From IMG/VR virus record IMGVR_UViG_3300009408_000001, positions 124,001 through 188,000 of that record: a stretch of DNA of 64,000 nt; one strand, given 5' to 3'. This stretch comes from a virus. This document shows, piece by piece, positions 42,424-51,901 of the stretch (its first letter is position 1; each line of letters starts with the position of its first letter). The notes under the pieces were generated by a model, which saw nothing but the letters and a program-made list of their open reading frames with translations, was not told the DNA's origin and searched no databases. Made by a program: the position numbers and the translations under genes.

Positions 42424-43741
42424 TATGAAAGAGACCCTACAAACGTACGACGAGATCTCACAGGACATGAATGAGAGCGATGCCTTTCTTCACAGTTCTC
42501 TAGAGGTAAGTACGGTGTTACTGGACCGAGTAATTGGCATTCAGGAACACGGGATGGACCAGAAAGAAGCAATTGCAATGGAATCACTGTGCCCTGCCTT
42601 AGTCACAGAAGACCACCCCATCAATTCCTACAGTAGTATCCCATCGGGTGTTGGAAAAGATTACGCCATGGAAAACATTTTTACCACCGTCATCAAGTCG
42701 ATTGGTAAAGCAATTGCGTGGGTGTTCAAGGGTGTGTGGGCGGTGTTGTCATGGATCGGTGACAAACTGGTAAACTTGTTCAAGGGAGGTGGTAAAGCAG
42801 AGTCAGACCGTGTAGAGAAAGCCGTTAAAGAGATCGAAGATGGCAACGCGGAGTTGAACATTGAGAACTACTACACCAAGGGAAACCGCCTGTGGGAGTT
42901 CTTAGAAGATCACCATGACAAGTTCCAACCGTTCATTCTTGAGGTGACGGATGTCAAAGCAGCCATTGGTGCGCCCATGGGCATGTTAATCGCTGGCATC
43001 AATCGAGCCATAACAGAAGCAAATGGTTTCCGTGAAAACACGAAGGCCAGAGAAATCGCTAAAGTAATCGGAAGTAATTTTACAAATGTATTCGAGAATC
43101 ATGCCGATGGAATGTGGGGAAAGGAAACAGAGAAGACCTTACGGGTGTTTGAACAGATGGCTGGCAGGTACAATCTTGGGGTGACCCCGGTTAGAATTGT
43201 CGAACGTACACGCGGGTTTAGGTGGGGACCAATCACCTTGGATAACTATAAGGACATGCGTGCCAAGGAGGAAATGATGGCGAAAGCCGCCATTGTTAAA
43301 GCCCTGGAAGACGCACCCCGTCAGTCCACTGGTGGAAGACGTCCAGACGAAGATGCAATGTTGGAGATAATGAAGTCCCCTTTGTTTACCAACAGTGCGA
43401 CAAAGGGACAGTTGAAGGCACTCCAGGGAGAACACGACTATAAAAGTGCAATGGACAGTGCTATAAAGGAAGTGGGTAAGTTGGATTCCGCTACCACTAT
43501 AACAAATCGGAATGCGATTACCCACTACAAGGACCTACTTAAGCACATTCGGGTAGCCACCACCATCGTCCAGTACCTGGCTAAGACAGAACATGTACAC
43601 GGTGTTGCAGTTGCCAGAATCGAGTTAACCAGACAAGCCATGATGAAGAACTTCTATGAGAATGTAAAACCAGTTAGTGGAGATGACGACACCACAGGTG
43701 GAGGAGACCGATCACCCACCGATGACGATGCAGACTCGTAA
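42416..43741 (+). CDS. inner-head-type protein with processing sites
   Basis: 441 residues from ATG 42416; ATGs at 42410 and 42425 are also possible. Near residue 50, AIAMESLCP, and further YAMENIF, contain A-x-E cleavage sites. After the second follows an amphipathic aromatic segment (IAWVFKGVWAVLSWIGDKLVNLF) like the WDTIVEWWNKAKEAVIKWF segment of the three paralogues at 50-55 kb, so it is a diverged member of that family. The C-terminus is acidic (DDDTTGGGDRSPTDDDADS). Expected to be packed inside the capsid and cut during maturation. Confidence 0.7.
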   Translation: MSDMKETLQTYDEISQDMNESDAFLHSSLEVSTVLLDRVIGIQEHGMDQKEAIAMESLCPALVTEDHPINSYSSIPSGVGKDYAMENIFTTVIKSIGKAIAWVFKGVWAVLSWIGDKLVNLFKGGGKAESDRVEKAVKEIEDGNAELNIENYYTKGNRLWEFLEDHHDKFQPFILEVTDVKAAIGAPMGMLIAGINRAITEANGFRENTKAREIAKVIGSNFTNVFENHADGMWGKETEKTLRVFEQMAGRYNLGVTPVRIVERTRGFRWGPITLDNYKDMRAKEEMMAKAAIVKALEDAPRQSTGGRRPDEDAMLEIMKSPLFTNSATKGQLKALQGEHDYKSAMDSAIKEVGKLDSATTITNRNAITHYKDLLKHIRVATTIVQYLAKTEHVHGVAVARIELTRQAMMKNFYENVKPVSGDDDTTGGGDRSPTDDDADS

Positions 43742-43766
43742 ACCGCATCACGAAAACGGTAAACCA

Positions 43767-43810
43767 GCATAAAGAAGGAACTCCCAATGTGGGAGTGTCC
43801 TTTTATGCTA
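43767..43810 (+). terminator. bidirectional terminator
   Basis: AGCATAAAG...CTTTTATGCT outer arms around ACTCCC-AATG-TGGGAGT; between convergent genes ending at 43741 and 43811. Confidence 0.75.
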
Positions 43811-46687
43811 CTATGTGGTACTTTCTACGTAGAAGTTAATGGAGATGGCTTCCTCCACCCCGATGGATTGGTTACTGAGGACAACCGAGTTTGTCTTAAC
43901 TGAGAAAGACGCTTCTGGTTCAGTTAAGTACGCGTTAGAAAAACCCTGGATCGGGCTGTCTACTACCACATCGAGGGCGTGTAACCCACCAGCGTCCATC
44001 AGTTGCCGTGTAAGTACACCAGTGGAGTATGTGTCACCCTTTGCATGGTTAAGTATAACTGTCCGTGCAGCGGCGTGTATGGCTTCCTGGATGTCGTTCG
44101 ATGCCATCCCATCCACCGTCAACATATAGGTCACGTTAAACACAAGTGCGGTGTTAAGTACGATTGCTACGTTTCCATCCACCACTGCTTCCGCCTTACC
44201 AATGCTACTTAGTGGTTGGAATACCAAAACAGTGCCTTCGATAAGACTCGGCTTTAAACCCCGTATGAACGATAAGTATCCTTCAACGGTACCTGGAATG
44301 CTTTCCCTGTATTGCGTGGGTTCTGGAGCCGTTGCGAACCAATACGCCGCATCCAGTAACATGGGGGTGTACTCCCAAGTAAGTCGCTCCTCCGTGCTCA
44401 TCACTACCTTCCCATCCCTACCCGTTACAACATCCCCTTTACGGTGTTCTATCATTGGGGTGTTGTCATTACCTAACCTAACTTCACCTGCCTTAAACAG
44501 GGTATTGAACTCGGGTTTTCCAGTATCTGGATTTATGCTCCATACGAGTGTATCCGTTTCATCTCGCTCCAACACATCGGTGGTGTACCGTGCAGGAACG
44601 TCTTCTGGGTAGTGTAGTGTCAACCCCGGAATAAGGATAGCTTTAGACCTAGATGACATTCCCACCAGTTCTTTACCGAGTTGCACAGTAATCGTTTCGT
44701 GTGTAACCGTCGTTGGATAAGGTAGGGCGTAAGTAACCGCACCCGAGTTAACAAGTTCATCCGGTACAGTTGGTTCCGAATCCCCGGTGTGAATGTAGTA
44801 CAGGTTGAACATAGTGTCCAGCTGAAGGAACATCTTCTCTGTCCCTCCCTGAATCCCTAGGAAGTTAAGGAACCCAAGTCCCCTGTAGAAAGACACATCC
44901 AGGGCGGTCTCCATTACAAACACCACAGAAAAGTAACCCCCGTCCCGATCAGACTCACGTCCGGTCATATGGTACCGATGTCCATTTTCGTCCTCGTACA
45001 TGATCTGAGCTGCAAAACCCTTTACATCCTCAGGCCCACTTGCAGTTACCGTTAAGTGATATGCCCCTTCCACCCGACTAATAGAAACGTCTGTTGTTTG
45101 AACACGGTATCCAATGGAGTCGTTAGAACTAACCCATGAGTTGGACAGGTATCTTTGCGTGTCCAAGTCGTACACTCGGGTTACGTGCATTCCGTCTGCC
45201 TCGTCTAACACGTAGTGATAAGGAGAATAGGTGTATGCACTTTCATTCAACCGAGTAGTGAGTTCTTCCGGTGTAAAGGATGTGAGTTCATTCATCTCCA
45301 CTTCCGTTAACAACCGGGTAGATCCATTGGTCTCCCGGTAGATCGCCTTGGTTGTAATGGTGGTACGTGTGCCGTGTGGGATTACCACCCCCTCCGGGTA
45401 AGCTACCCCCTGGCGATCCACCTCTACTTTACCATGCCTAACTCCGATTGGAGTAGCAATGTTGGAAAGGGCAGGTGGGTCAATGTGTCTGCTGCACAAG
45501 TACAGTCGATCCGTAAACGTATCTTTGGCCTTTATCGTTTTAAACCCCGCATCGGATAACCGATAACGCAACTCATTAAAGGTGATGCTTGCCTTTGTAT
45601 CCCCACTTCGATACACCACCCTGTCCCGTAACTCGTCAAAGGTGAGTTCTGCTCTTCCACCGGAAGTAACCGATGTAGAGAAGATAACCATGTCAGTTAG
45701 GGTGGACATTGCAATTACTTCAGGTCTGTTAGCGGAGTCAAGGTCTCGCCACACTGCGGAAAAGTCAGCAGGTAAGTAGTCACTGTGATCAACCACCAGA
45801 ACACCCCGTGACTCATATGTATCAATTCGGAAGTTATCCCCAGCCAAACCGTTAGCGACATAGATGCTAGGGAGACGATACCGCACACTTCCTTCTAGGA
45901 CCGTTACTTCTACGGTTACACGGGTAGGGTCACGGAGTTGATCACTGTGGGTTGTAGCTACCTCTTCCCATGGGCCATTGTTTTTTTGGTGGTACACCTT
46001 TGAAGTGTAGTACTGATCAGTCAGGCCATGTACGGTAGAGAGGCCAGTAGAGGATGATACCGGTTCAGTTATAGAGGTCAACAGTACTTGCTTGACGTAA
46101 ACTTCCACAACTAGAGTAGGTACACCACCTGTCGTGGTTACCCATGCCTTCAGTAAGTTTGTCCCTGAATCCAACAACCCGGTGGTACGAGTATAATCGT
46201 ACGTTACCTGGATACTCCCATTCTTAGACATGATGATGTCAATGTCTTGTAGGTTACTCCAAGGCGTACCCGCCACAGAGAAAATACTGTCTCCAGGAAT
46301 GGTTACACGTCTAGATCCGTTTACCGGGTCAAGTACTGCGCCGTTCTTAAGTACCGGTACCTGGATCGCTAATGTGAAGGTGGTAGCAGAGGGTAAAGAA
46401 AACCGCTCCAAGGTATCCACATCACTCATGTGGTGATACAGCTCACTAAAGTTAGATGACATGTGAGGGTATGTTTTACGGGTAAGTCCCTCCCCCTGGA
46501 TCATCGCAGTTGAAACCATGCTTGCGGACACTTCAACTAACATTGGGAAAGGTCCGGTCGGATCCACTAAGTCAATCTCACCGTCCAATGCCGCTTCCAC
46601 AGCATCTAATGCACCACCCAGTACCATAGACGGGTCACTGTAGTATCTGTTAACGTTTGCATCCAGTTGTTCGGTTATTTTACTCAT
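43811..46687 (-). CDS. large baseplate-type structural protein (gp6/J-like)
   Basis: 958 residues; ATG 46687 with AGGATAAAGACA upstream. N-terminus TEQLDANVNRYYSDPSMVLG and many short beta strands, then a C-terminal ~130-residue part with the pattern VTYMLTVDGMASNDIQEAIHAAARTVIL...GVLTRQLMDAGGLHALDVVVDSP. That resembles the C-terminal domain of phage Mu J/T4 gp47 and gp6 baseplate wedge proteins. Together with the next upstream gene it forms a minus-strand structural unit. Exact orthology to T4 proteins is not established. Confidence 0.6.
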   Translation of the reverse strand: MSKITEQLDANVNRYYSDPSMVLGGALDAVEAALDGEIDLVDPTGPFPMLVEVSASMVSTAMIQGEGLTRKTYPHMSSNFSELYHHMSDVDTLERFSLPSATTFTLAIQVPVLKNGAVLDPVNGSRRVTIPGDSIFSVAGTPWSNLQDIDIIMSKNGSIQVTYDYTRTTGLLDSGTNLLKAWVTTTGGVPTLVVEVYVKQVLLTSITEPVSSSTGLSTVHGLTDQYYTSKVYHQKNNGPWEEVATTHSDQLRDPTRVTVEVTVLEGSVRYRLPSIYVANGLAGDNFRIDTYESRGVLVVDHSDYLPADFSAVWRDLDSANRPEVIAMSTLTDMVIFSTSVTSGGRAELTFDELRDRVVYRSGDTKASITFNELRYRLSDAGFKTIKAKDTFTDRLYLCSRHIDPPALSNIATPIGVRHGKVEVDRQGVAYPEGVVIPHGTRTTITTKAIYRETNGSTRLLTEVEMNELTSFTPEELTTRLNESAYTYSPYHYVLDEADGMHVTRVYDLDTQRYLSNSWVSSNDSIGYRVQTTDVSISRVEGAYHLTVTASGPEDVKGFAAQIMYEDENGHRYHMTGRESDRDGGYFSVVFVMETALDVSFYRGLGFLNFLGIQGGTEKMFLQLDTMFNLYYIHTGDSEPTVPDELVNSGAVTYALPYPTTVTHETITVQLGKELVGMSSRSKAILIPGLTLHYPEDVPARYTTDVLERDETDTLVWSINPDTGKPEFNTLFKAGEVRLGNDNTPMIEHRKGDVVTGRDGKVVMSTEERLTWEYTPMLLDAAYWFATAPEPTQYRESIPGTVEGYLSFIRGLKPSLIEGTVLVFQPLSSIGKAEAVVDGNVAIVLNTALVFNVTYMLTVDGMASNDIQEAIHAAARTVILNHAKGDTYSTGVLTRQLMDAGGLHALDVVVDSPIQGFSNAYLTEPEASFSVKTNSVVLSNQSIGVEEAISINFYVESTT

Positions 46688-46692
46688 TGTCT

Positions 46693-47763
46693 TTATCCTA
46701 GTAAGCTGCTTATTTCACCGGCCATGTAACTGGTCTTACTGGCATACAGTGATGCGTCAATCCACCACTCCATCTCGTTTGTCTCACTGATGTGTGGGTA
46801 ACCTTCTGACTTGTAAAGGATCCTTTCCCCGGGGGTTAGTTTCACCATGAGGTGCTGGCGTACGCCGTCTCGCATATCCGGGTTAAACGTCTCTACAGTA
46901 GTGTTAAACGAGATCAACGTACGGGGGTCGTTTTTCCTACACCCAAAACACTGGAACCGGGTGGTTACCTGGTCTGTGTCAGAGGTACCTGCCTTGGAGT
47001 TGTTGTAGTTGAACGCCGCTCCGTCATTGGCCGCGTCTGGATACGCAGCTCCCACGTCAGCCCACTTCCGAATGTACGTTCTTGTTCTATCCATGATGAA
47101 CCGGTATATTCGGGTGTTGTAGTCAATCGCATTAGTGGGAATGAACTTAGAAAAGGGAACCTGTACCCCAAGTCCAACATTTGTCATGTACCGCATCCAC
47201 GCGACAAGCATCGGAGTAATTGGATCGCCCTCCATATTTTGAAAGGTAGCGGCAAGTGAGAAGTCACCATTGTAAGATACCGATCCGTCAACCCAACCCG
47301 TTGTCTCCTTTCTAAGGCCCTCTGGGGTGCGGTACGTGTCCAACTGGCTGTCAGGCCACCCAGACAGTGACACGAGGGCGTTAGCGAAAATGGGGATGAA
47401 CGCGTACTTCTCGTTGTGTACCTCAGATCGTTCTAGTCTCGGTGTAAGATCCACACCTGCTACACTGAACTCACTTGGGAATCCAGGAACTGCGGGAGAT
47501 AATATACATCGAATAGCCCCGGCCATGTGGCGGGTACCCGGTGCCAGGAAATGGGACATCAGTCGATCGGCCTCGATGTTACCATACGACAAGTTAAGGT
47601 GTGGTCTTGTAAAAAAGGTCCAACCTTGGTCATCGTAATTTCCAGGGACGGAACTTGGACCACCCGTATGGTTTGGCCCCCGCATCGCTTCCATCATGGC
47701 AGCCCCGGGAGTACCCAGTCCACTGGTAGCACCTAACCTGTTCAATGCATCTTTTTTACTCAT
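46693..47763 (-). CDS. hypothetical structural protein
   Basis: 356 residues from ATG 47763 (GGAAG upstream); ATG 47769 is an alternative and an open extension to 47892 lies over the divergent gene. Gly/Asn/Pro-rich with many aromatic residues, a CFGC pair near residue 280 and no membrane segment. It sits directly upstream of the baseplate-like gene with a 5-bp gap, so tail or baseplate assembly is likely by context. Starts only 22 bp from the divergent gene at 47786. Confidence 0.65.
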   Translation of the reverse strand: MSKKDALNRLGATSGLGTPGAAMMEAMRGPNHTGGPSSVPGNYDDQGWTFFTRPHLNLSYGNIEADRLMSHFLAPGTRHMAGAIRCILSPAVPGFPSEFSVAGVDLTPRLERSEVHNEKYAFIPIFANALVSLSGWPDSQLDTYRTPEGLRKETTGWVDGSVSYNGDFSLAATFQNMEGDPITPMLVAWMRYMTNVGLGVQVPFSKFIPTNAIDYNTRIYRFIMDRTRTYIRKWADVGAAYPDAANDGAAFNYNNSKAGTSDTDQVTTRFQCFGCRKNDPRTLISFNTTVETFNPDMRDGVRQHLMVKLTPGERILYKSEGYPHISETNEMEWWIDASLYASKTSYMAGEISSLLG

Positions 47764-47785
47764 CTTCATTCTTCCAGGAGTTGTT

Positions 47786-48883
47786 ATGATAAACCTAAGT
47801 ACGGAAATAACTCCGTTACAGGCGATTAATGAAATCGCTAAAGCAGTTAAGGAAACACGCGCCGCTTCCTTGTCAGAATACACGACGTCCACTCGCCTTT
47901 ATCCAAAGGTACTGGTTGATGCGTCCCTGACACGACAGGACGATGACGTCCTGTACAATGCCATGCAGACAATGGGCGGTGTCTATGCCGCACACTATAT
48001 GCAAGCGGTGACTATGGCGAACATCCAATCCATTAACAACCTGCAACTTCTGGATCAGTTTGCTACAGAGCGAAGCTTTGGCAACAGTGGAATTATTCCT
48101 GGTGCGTTGGATCAAGTGGCCACAGAGTCCTTTCACAAGTTGGTTCCATTTGCAATGGAGGCCTTCGATGACGATAAAGATGCTAAGCCAGAGAAGCCTC
48201 ACCAAGGCAATAAGATGGACATGGATAAGATCAATCTGGGTGAAGCCGTTAACCTGGCAGTAGGTCGACAACTCCGTGTTTACATTGGGGTGGGTGAACA
48301 AGCCATTGGCATTGACATTACCCTGCAGCTTAACCCAGAGGTAATCCCAGCACAGGCATTACCTGATGTCCTGGCACTGACCACTACGGATAAGAGTTAC
48401 GTTGGCAGATTCCGCCAGTGGCGCTCTGGTGAGATCGATTCCTTTAATGACTACCTTTGGGGCCTGGATATTATCGAACGTGACCGTAAGGCACTCCTGA
48501 ACGATCCCAGTGGCATTTACTCTGAAGCCCGTCGTAAGAAGTCGACATCGCGGTGGCAATCCCTGTTGTCAGGAAAGAAGTCTATTAACATGGCATCCAC
48601 AATGGCGGTAATCTCCACGGGTGTAGCGGATGAGATGCAACTCTCTATTAAGGGTAAGTTAAAACGCCCGAATGTCAGAGAGAAATATTTTGACGCCACT
48701 AACTCTATGATGCTGATGGTGTTGGACCAACGCAAAGAACGCGTTACTCTTTACCAGCGTGGTATTGCCAAACATGGGGTTTATTCTTTCCGAGATATTG
48801 AGAAGGTCGGTAAATCAAATGACGGAATGGACATTGGTGCCGTTCTACAGGCTTACAAAATGGGCGATGCCCCTTCACTATAA
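47786..48883 (+). CDS. virion protein with A-x-E/S-x-E-type processing motifs
   Basis: 365 residues; ATG 47786 with AGGAGTTGTT upstream. The N-terminal 110 residues are helical. Then VATESF and FAMEAF (about residues 115-130) provide A-x-E sites, followed by an Asp/Lys-rich linker (DDDKDAKPEKPHQGNKMD) and a globular domain to the end. This looks like a propeptide plus mature virion protein. It heads a plus-strand unit of packaged-protein candidates up to 54879. No family name. Confidence 0.65.
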   Translation: MINLSTEITPLQAINEIAKAVKETRAASLSEYTTSTRLYPKVLVDASLTRQDDDVLYNAMQTMGGVYAAHYMQAVTMANIQSINNLQLLDQFATERSFGNSGIIPGALDQVATESFHKLVPFAMEAFDDDKDAKPEKPHQGNKMDMDKINLGEAVNLAVGRQLRVYIGVGEQAIGIDITLQLNPEVIPAQALPDVLALTTTDKSYVGRFRQWRSGEIDSFNDYLWGLDIIERDRKALLNDPSGIYSEARRKKSTSRWQSLLSGKKSINMASTMAVISTGVADEMQLSIKGKLKRPNVREKYFDATNSMMLMVLDQRKERVTLYQRGIAKHGVYSFRDIEKVGKSNDGMDIGAVLQAYKMGDAPSL

Positions 48884-48894
48884 AGGTACTTGTT

Positions 48895-49818
48895 ATGTTT
48901 GACGAAACAACACGCCGTACGGTAATGACGGGACTCGCCGCCTTTGCCTCTACTTTGTTACCGTCGTTTAGTAAGAGTCGCATTACCGAGGACCTTAACA
49001 GTGCCTTCAAAGTGATGACTCGCTTGCGTGACCTGTATGACGGAATGCTAACCCGGGACTACATTCCCGTTATTGAATCTAATTACGGTCACCTACTGGG
49101 TGCGTTGAAAGGACGATCCACCATGTTCCGTGGTGACTTGCTGAAACACATTGGTATGATTGTCGATAAGCGAGTACGTGAACAAGGTGAGATCATGGAC
49201 TTTGCAGACGACATCTTCGGAACGGTTGTATCTACGGATGCATTAGATCATCGGCGTTTGCAGATGCTGCGTTACGTGGAAGGACTTAACTACTTCAACC
49301 TGTACGCACGTAAGTTATTGATTCATGTGAACCACCTGCGCATTCAAGATGAAACCGTTGTAAGTGGGTTAGATGAGATTGATACTGACTTCTTACTGAA
49401 CCAAGCCAACCAGATTGCATTTGCAATGGTGGCCACGGTAATGGAACATGATGCCAAGTTTGTCCGTAAGTCACTGGACAAAGTTTCGAAGATTAAGTAC
49501 ACGGAAGAATCTTACCGGCTAATGGAGCTGGATAAGAAGAACAAACGTAAGATGGATCCCCTGGGCCAGAACATGATTCCCGTTATTGGGGATTTGGTTT
49601 ACCACCTGGGTACCGCAAAGAACCTGTGGTTTAAACATCGTCAAGATCTGAACGACGAAGAGATTGAAAAGATCCAAATCCAGTTGCTGTTGCTTAAACG
49701 CAAACGCGATGGTGTAGAAGATAAAGAGGAAATCGCTAAGCTGACAAAGCAGATCGATTACCACAATAGTCGGATCAATAAGATCTCGGCTAAGATCGAA
49801 GACATCGAAGAAGACTGA
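48895..49818 (+). CDS. hypothetical helical virion-region protein
   Basis: 307 residues; ATG 48895 (AAAGGTACTTGTT upstream). Nearly all helix, with Lys/Glu-rich heptads in the last 80 residues (LLLKRKRDGVEDKEEIAKLTKQIDYHNSRINKI) indicating a C-terminal coiled coil. No A-x-E site cluster is evident. Between two virion-type genes; perhaps a scaffold or structural subunit. Not recognised. Confidence 0.65.
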   Translation: MFDETTRRTVMTGLAAFASTLLPSFSKSRITEDLNSAFKVMTRLRDLYDGMLTRDYIPVIESNYGHLLGALKGRSTMFRGDLLKHIGMIVDKRVREQGEIMDFADDIFGTVVSTDALDHRRLQMLRYVEGLNYFNLYARKLLIHVNHLRIQDETVVSGLDEIDTDFLLNQANQIAFAMVATVMEHDAKFVRKSLDKVSKIKYTEESYRLMELDKKNKRKMDPLGQNMIPVIGDLVYHLGTAKNLWFKHRQDLNDEEIEKIQIQLLLLKRKRDGVEDKEEIAKLTKQIDYHNSRINKISAKIEDIEED

Positions 49819-49828
49819 GGGCGGCGAG

Positions 49829-50320
49829 ATGAGGGTGGTAACAGATAACGACGATTGGGAAAAGATGTGTACCATAATGGCACTTCAACAGGCGAGGATA
49901 TCTGACAGCTATAGTATGAAAGACATTGTCCACCTACTGGACATCATAAACCGAGCACCGTCCCTTGCGTCGCAAGGTGGGAAGGTCACGATGTCTGCTT
50001 TAGATATGGTGGACGATATTATCGACCACGCAGCGGGACGTAGGACACGTGTGTACCCCTACTTCTACCTTACCGGTAAGGCAGAGGAAAAGGAGATGGC
50101 TCTCCCAGCCGAACGGTTCCGAGAACTGATATCGAAACGACAAGACCGCATGAGGAAGATAGGCAATGGGAAACCATGGTCCTGTTTCTCTTTGTACGGC
50201 GATGTCAATATGGAAGTTGTCAACATTGCAATTTCTGCTACATACGTGGCCACGCAGTTGTGTGGTAAGGCGGTTCAAATTACGAAGGGGACGGTAACTC
50301 CTCTTCGCTCAAGAGTGTGA
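49829..50320 (+). CDS. small hypothetical protein
   Basis: 163 residues; ATG 49829 with GGCGGCGAG upstream. Its last 14 codons and the following leader were duplicated to 53402, in front of the third inner-head paralogue, marking the source unit of that duplication. Mixed helical composition with basic residues near the C-terminus. Function unknown. Confidence 0.65.
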   Translation: MRVVTDNDDWEKMCTIMALQQARISDSYSMKDIVHLLDIINRAPSLASQGGKVTMSALDMVDDIIDHAAGRRTRVYPYFYLTGKAEEKEMALPAERFRELISKRQDRMRKIGNGKPWSCFSLYGDVNMEVVNIAISATYVATQLCGKAVQITKGTVTPLRSRV

Positions 50321-50349
50321 TCACACTAAACGTTAAGGATATATCCAGA
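50281..50349 (+). repeat. source copy of a duplicated segment (second copy 53402-53469)
   Basis: TACGAAGG(G)GACGGTAAC...ATATCCAGA occurs here as gene 3' end plus leader, and again at 53402-53469 with five or fewer differences, where it codes for nothing. This marks a segmental duplication. Confidence 0.85.
50314..50327. promoter_or_regulatory. perfect palindrome AGTGTGATCACACT
   Basis: 14-bp perfect inverted repeat across the TGA stop of the upstream gene, 23 bp before the first inner-head paralogue; copied intact at 53434-53447. It may be an operator, a leader stem or a late-promoter-associated element. Confidence 0.45.
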
Positions 50350-51825
50350 ATGAATATGAATTTTTTAGACGATGCTGGCCTTGCTAATAGCACTGCCTTT
50401 GGCGATGTACCTTTTGCCGTAGAGTCCTACGGTGTACAGGAAAGTGAGAAAGAATTGGCCCAAGCTGCCTTAGACTGCATCGAAATCGATCAGACTTTGG
50501 AAAATGCCACTGGTGCTGTTACTGCAATGGAATCACTGCATGCAGTTGCTGTTGCGTCTGTAGCAGACGGCAGAGGTTTGGGTGAACACGGTGCTGCGGC
50601 GTTGTTACAAGGCGCAGATTGTGCTTTGGGTATGATTGGTGCTTCTGGTGCAGTACGCATTGCCAGCATGGAAGACTTCGGTGGTGTTAATGGTCGCGTT
50701 CGTGCTACCACGCATGCAATGGAATCGTTCACTGATACCATGAAAAGCATTTGGGATACCATTGTAAAGTGGTGGAACAAGGCTAAAGAGGCAGTGATTA
50801 AGTGGTTCCAAAAGCATATCAGCTCTTTAGGTCGTTTGAAGATAGCAGCTAAGGCACTCGGTGAGAAAGCTGAGAAGTCTGATAATTCTCCTAAAGAGAA
50901 GAAATTGGAATTCTCCAAAGCTAAGTACCTCACAGTTGGTGATTCATTGGCTAAAACCGCTGAAGCATCCCTTTTGGAAGACCTGAACAAAATCAGTGAC
51001 AAAGTCATCAGCAAGGAAGCTATTTCCGAAACGGCAGAAGGGTTCATTAAAACCGCCGAGGACAGTGTTAAGGCAATTGGCAAAATCGACATTACGGAAG
51101 CCAAGGATACTGATAAGTTTACAAAACTTACCGAGGACGTACAGGCAGAGGCAGAGAAGGCATCCAAGGAGTACAATACTGACCTGGGGTCCCTGCTGGT
51201 CATGACTAAAATGGAGAATGACGCACCCAACGGTGACAAACGCATCAAAGTCCCAAAAAAGAAAGAGGGCTATAATTCCGAACGCATGTGTGGCAATGCA
51301 CTTTGGTACGCCGATAGGTACGAAAAATCTGAATCTGGGTCAACCTTGTCCAAGTTGAAGTTCTACGGTACTGATCCTGCTAAGTTCAAAGACAAAGACG
51401 ATCATGAAGTCGACGCTTTGACAGGTGGTGAAGTAAGCGAGGTCTGTGAAAAGATTGTTGAAGGTATTGAATTCTTGCAACGTCGTGATCCCTTCAAGAA
51501 GTTGTCAAGTGATACTAAGAAACTGACAAAGATTGGGAAAGAAGTCCAAAAAGCTTCTAGTGACTTGGTTAAGGGTGAAGACGTATATGGACCTGAGGTG
51601 AAGGATGGTACTAATAAGCCAAAGCCTGGTCCGAAGCTTAGTGTGAAGTCAGAAGTTGCTACACTGAAGAAGCAGTTAAAGGGCCTCGCGGGGTCGTTCA
51701 GTACTATCACTGACAATGCGCGTACTCCTGTTCGTGAATACATCCAACATGTATCCACAGTAATGGGTGCATATTACAGCTTCTGTAGCATGTCTTACAG
51801 TAACCTGAAACCTGACAACGACTGA
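50350..51825 (+). CDS. inner-head protein paralogue 1
   Basis: 491 residues; ATG 50350. N-terminus MNMNFLDDAGLANSTAFGDV is shared by all three copies. Several A-x-E sites (FAVESYG, TAMESLH, HAMESF) within residues 20-125 suggest stepwise propeptide removal by a prohead protease. Next comes an aromatic amphipathic helix (WDTIVKWWNKAKEAVIKWF), a Lys/Glu-rich mature domain and a conserved C-terminus ending RTPVREYIQHVSTVMGAYY. Codon use is strongly biased, consistent with abundance. Known analogue: inner-body proteins of phiKZ, which are packed with DNA. Confidence 0.75.
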   Translation: MNMNFLDDAGLANSTAFGDVPFAVESYGVQESEKELAQAALDCIEIDQTLENATGAVTAMESLHAVAVASVADGRGLGEHGAAALLQGADCALGMIGASGAVRIASMEDFGGVNGRVRATTHAMESFTDTMKSIWDTIVKWWNKAKEAVIKWFQKHISSLGRLKIAAKALGEKAEKSDNSPKEKKLEFSKAKYLTVGDSLAKTAEASLLEDLNKISDKVISKEAISETAEGFIKTAEDSVKAIGKIDITEAKDTDKFTKLTEDVQAEAEKASKEYNTDLGSLLVMTKMENDAPNGDKRIKVPKKKEGYNSERMCGNALWYADRYEKSESGSTLSKLKFYGTDPAKFKDKDDHEVDALTGGEVSEVCEKIVEGIEFLQRRDPFKKLSSDTKKLTKIGKEVQKASSDLVKGEDVYGPEVKDGTNKPKPGPKLSVKSEVATLKKQLKGLAGSFSTITDNARTPVREYIQHVSTVMGAYYSFCSMSYSNLKPDND

Positions 51826-51843
51826 TTGATGGTCTAAGGCTGG

Positions 51844-51880
51844 TTTAAAGGTACGTCGGGCATTTCCGACGTACCTTTAA
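51844..51880 (+). terminator. strong hairpin between paralogues 1 and 2
   Basis: TTAAAGGTACGTCGG-GCATTT-CCGACGTACCTTTAA is a 15-bp perfect stem. Only a short A/T tail follows, so it may act as a partial terminator or an RNA-stability element. Confidence 0.65.
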
Positions 51881-51901
51881 GAACAACAGGATAGGTCCAG
51901 A

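Noticed and set aside
50490-51248. 252-codon minus-strand frame inside inner-head paralogue 1
   Set aside because: Shadow of a strongly codon-biased gene; a similar shadow appears in paralogue 2 at the matching place and neither has an SD.
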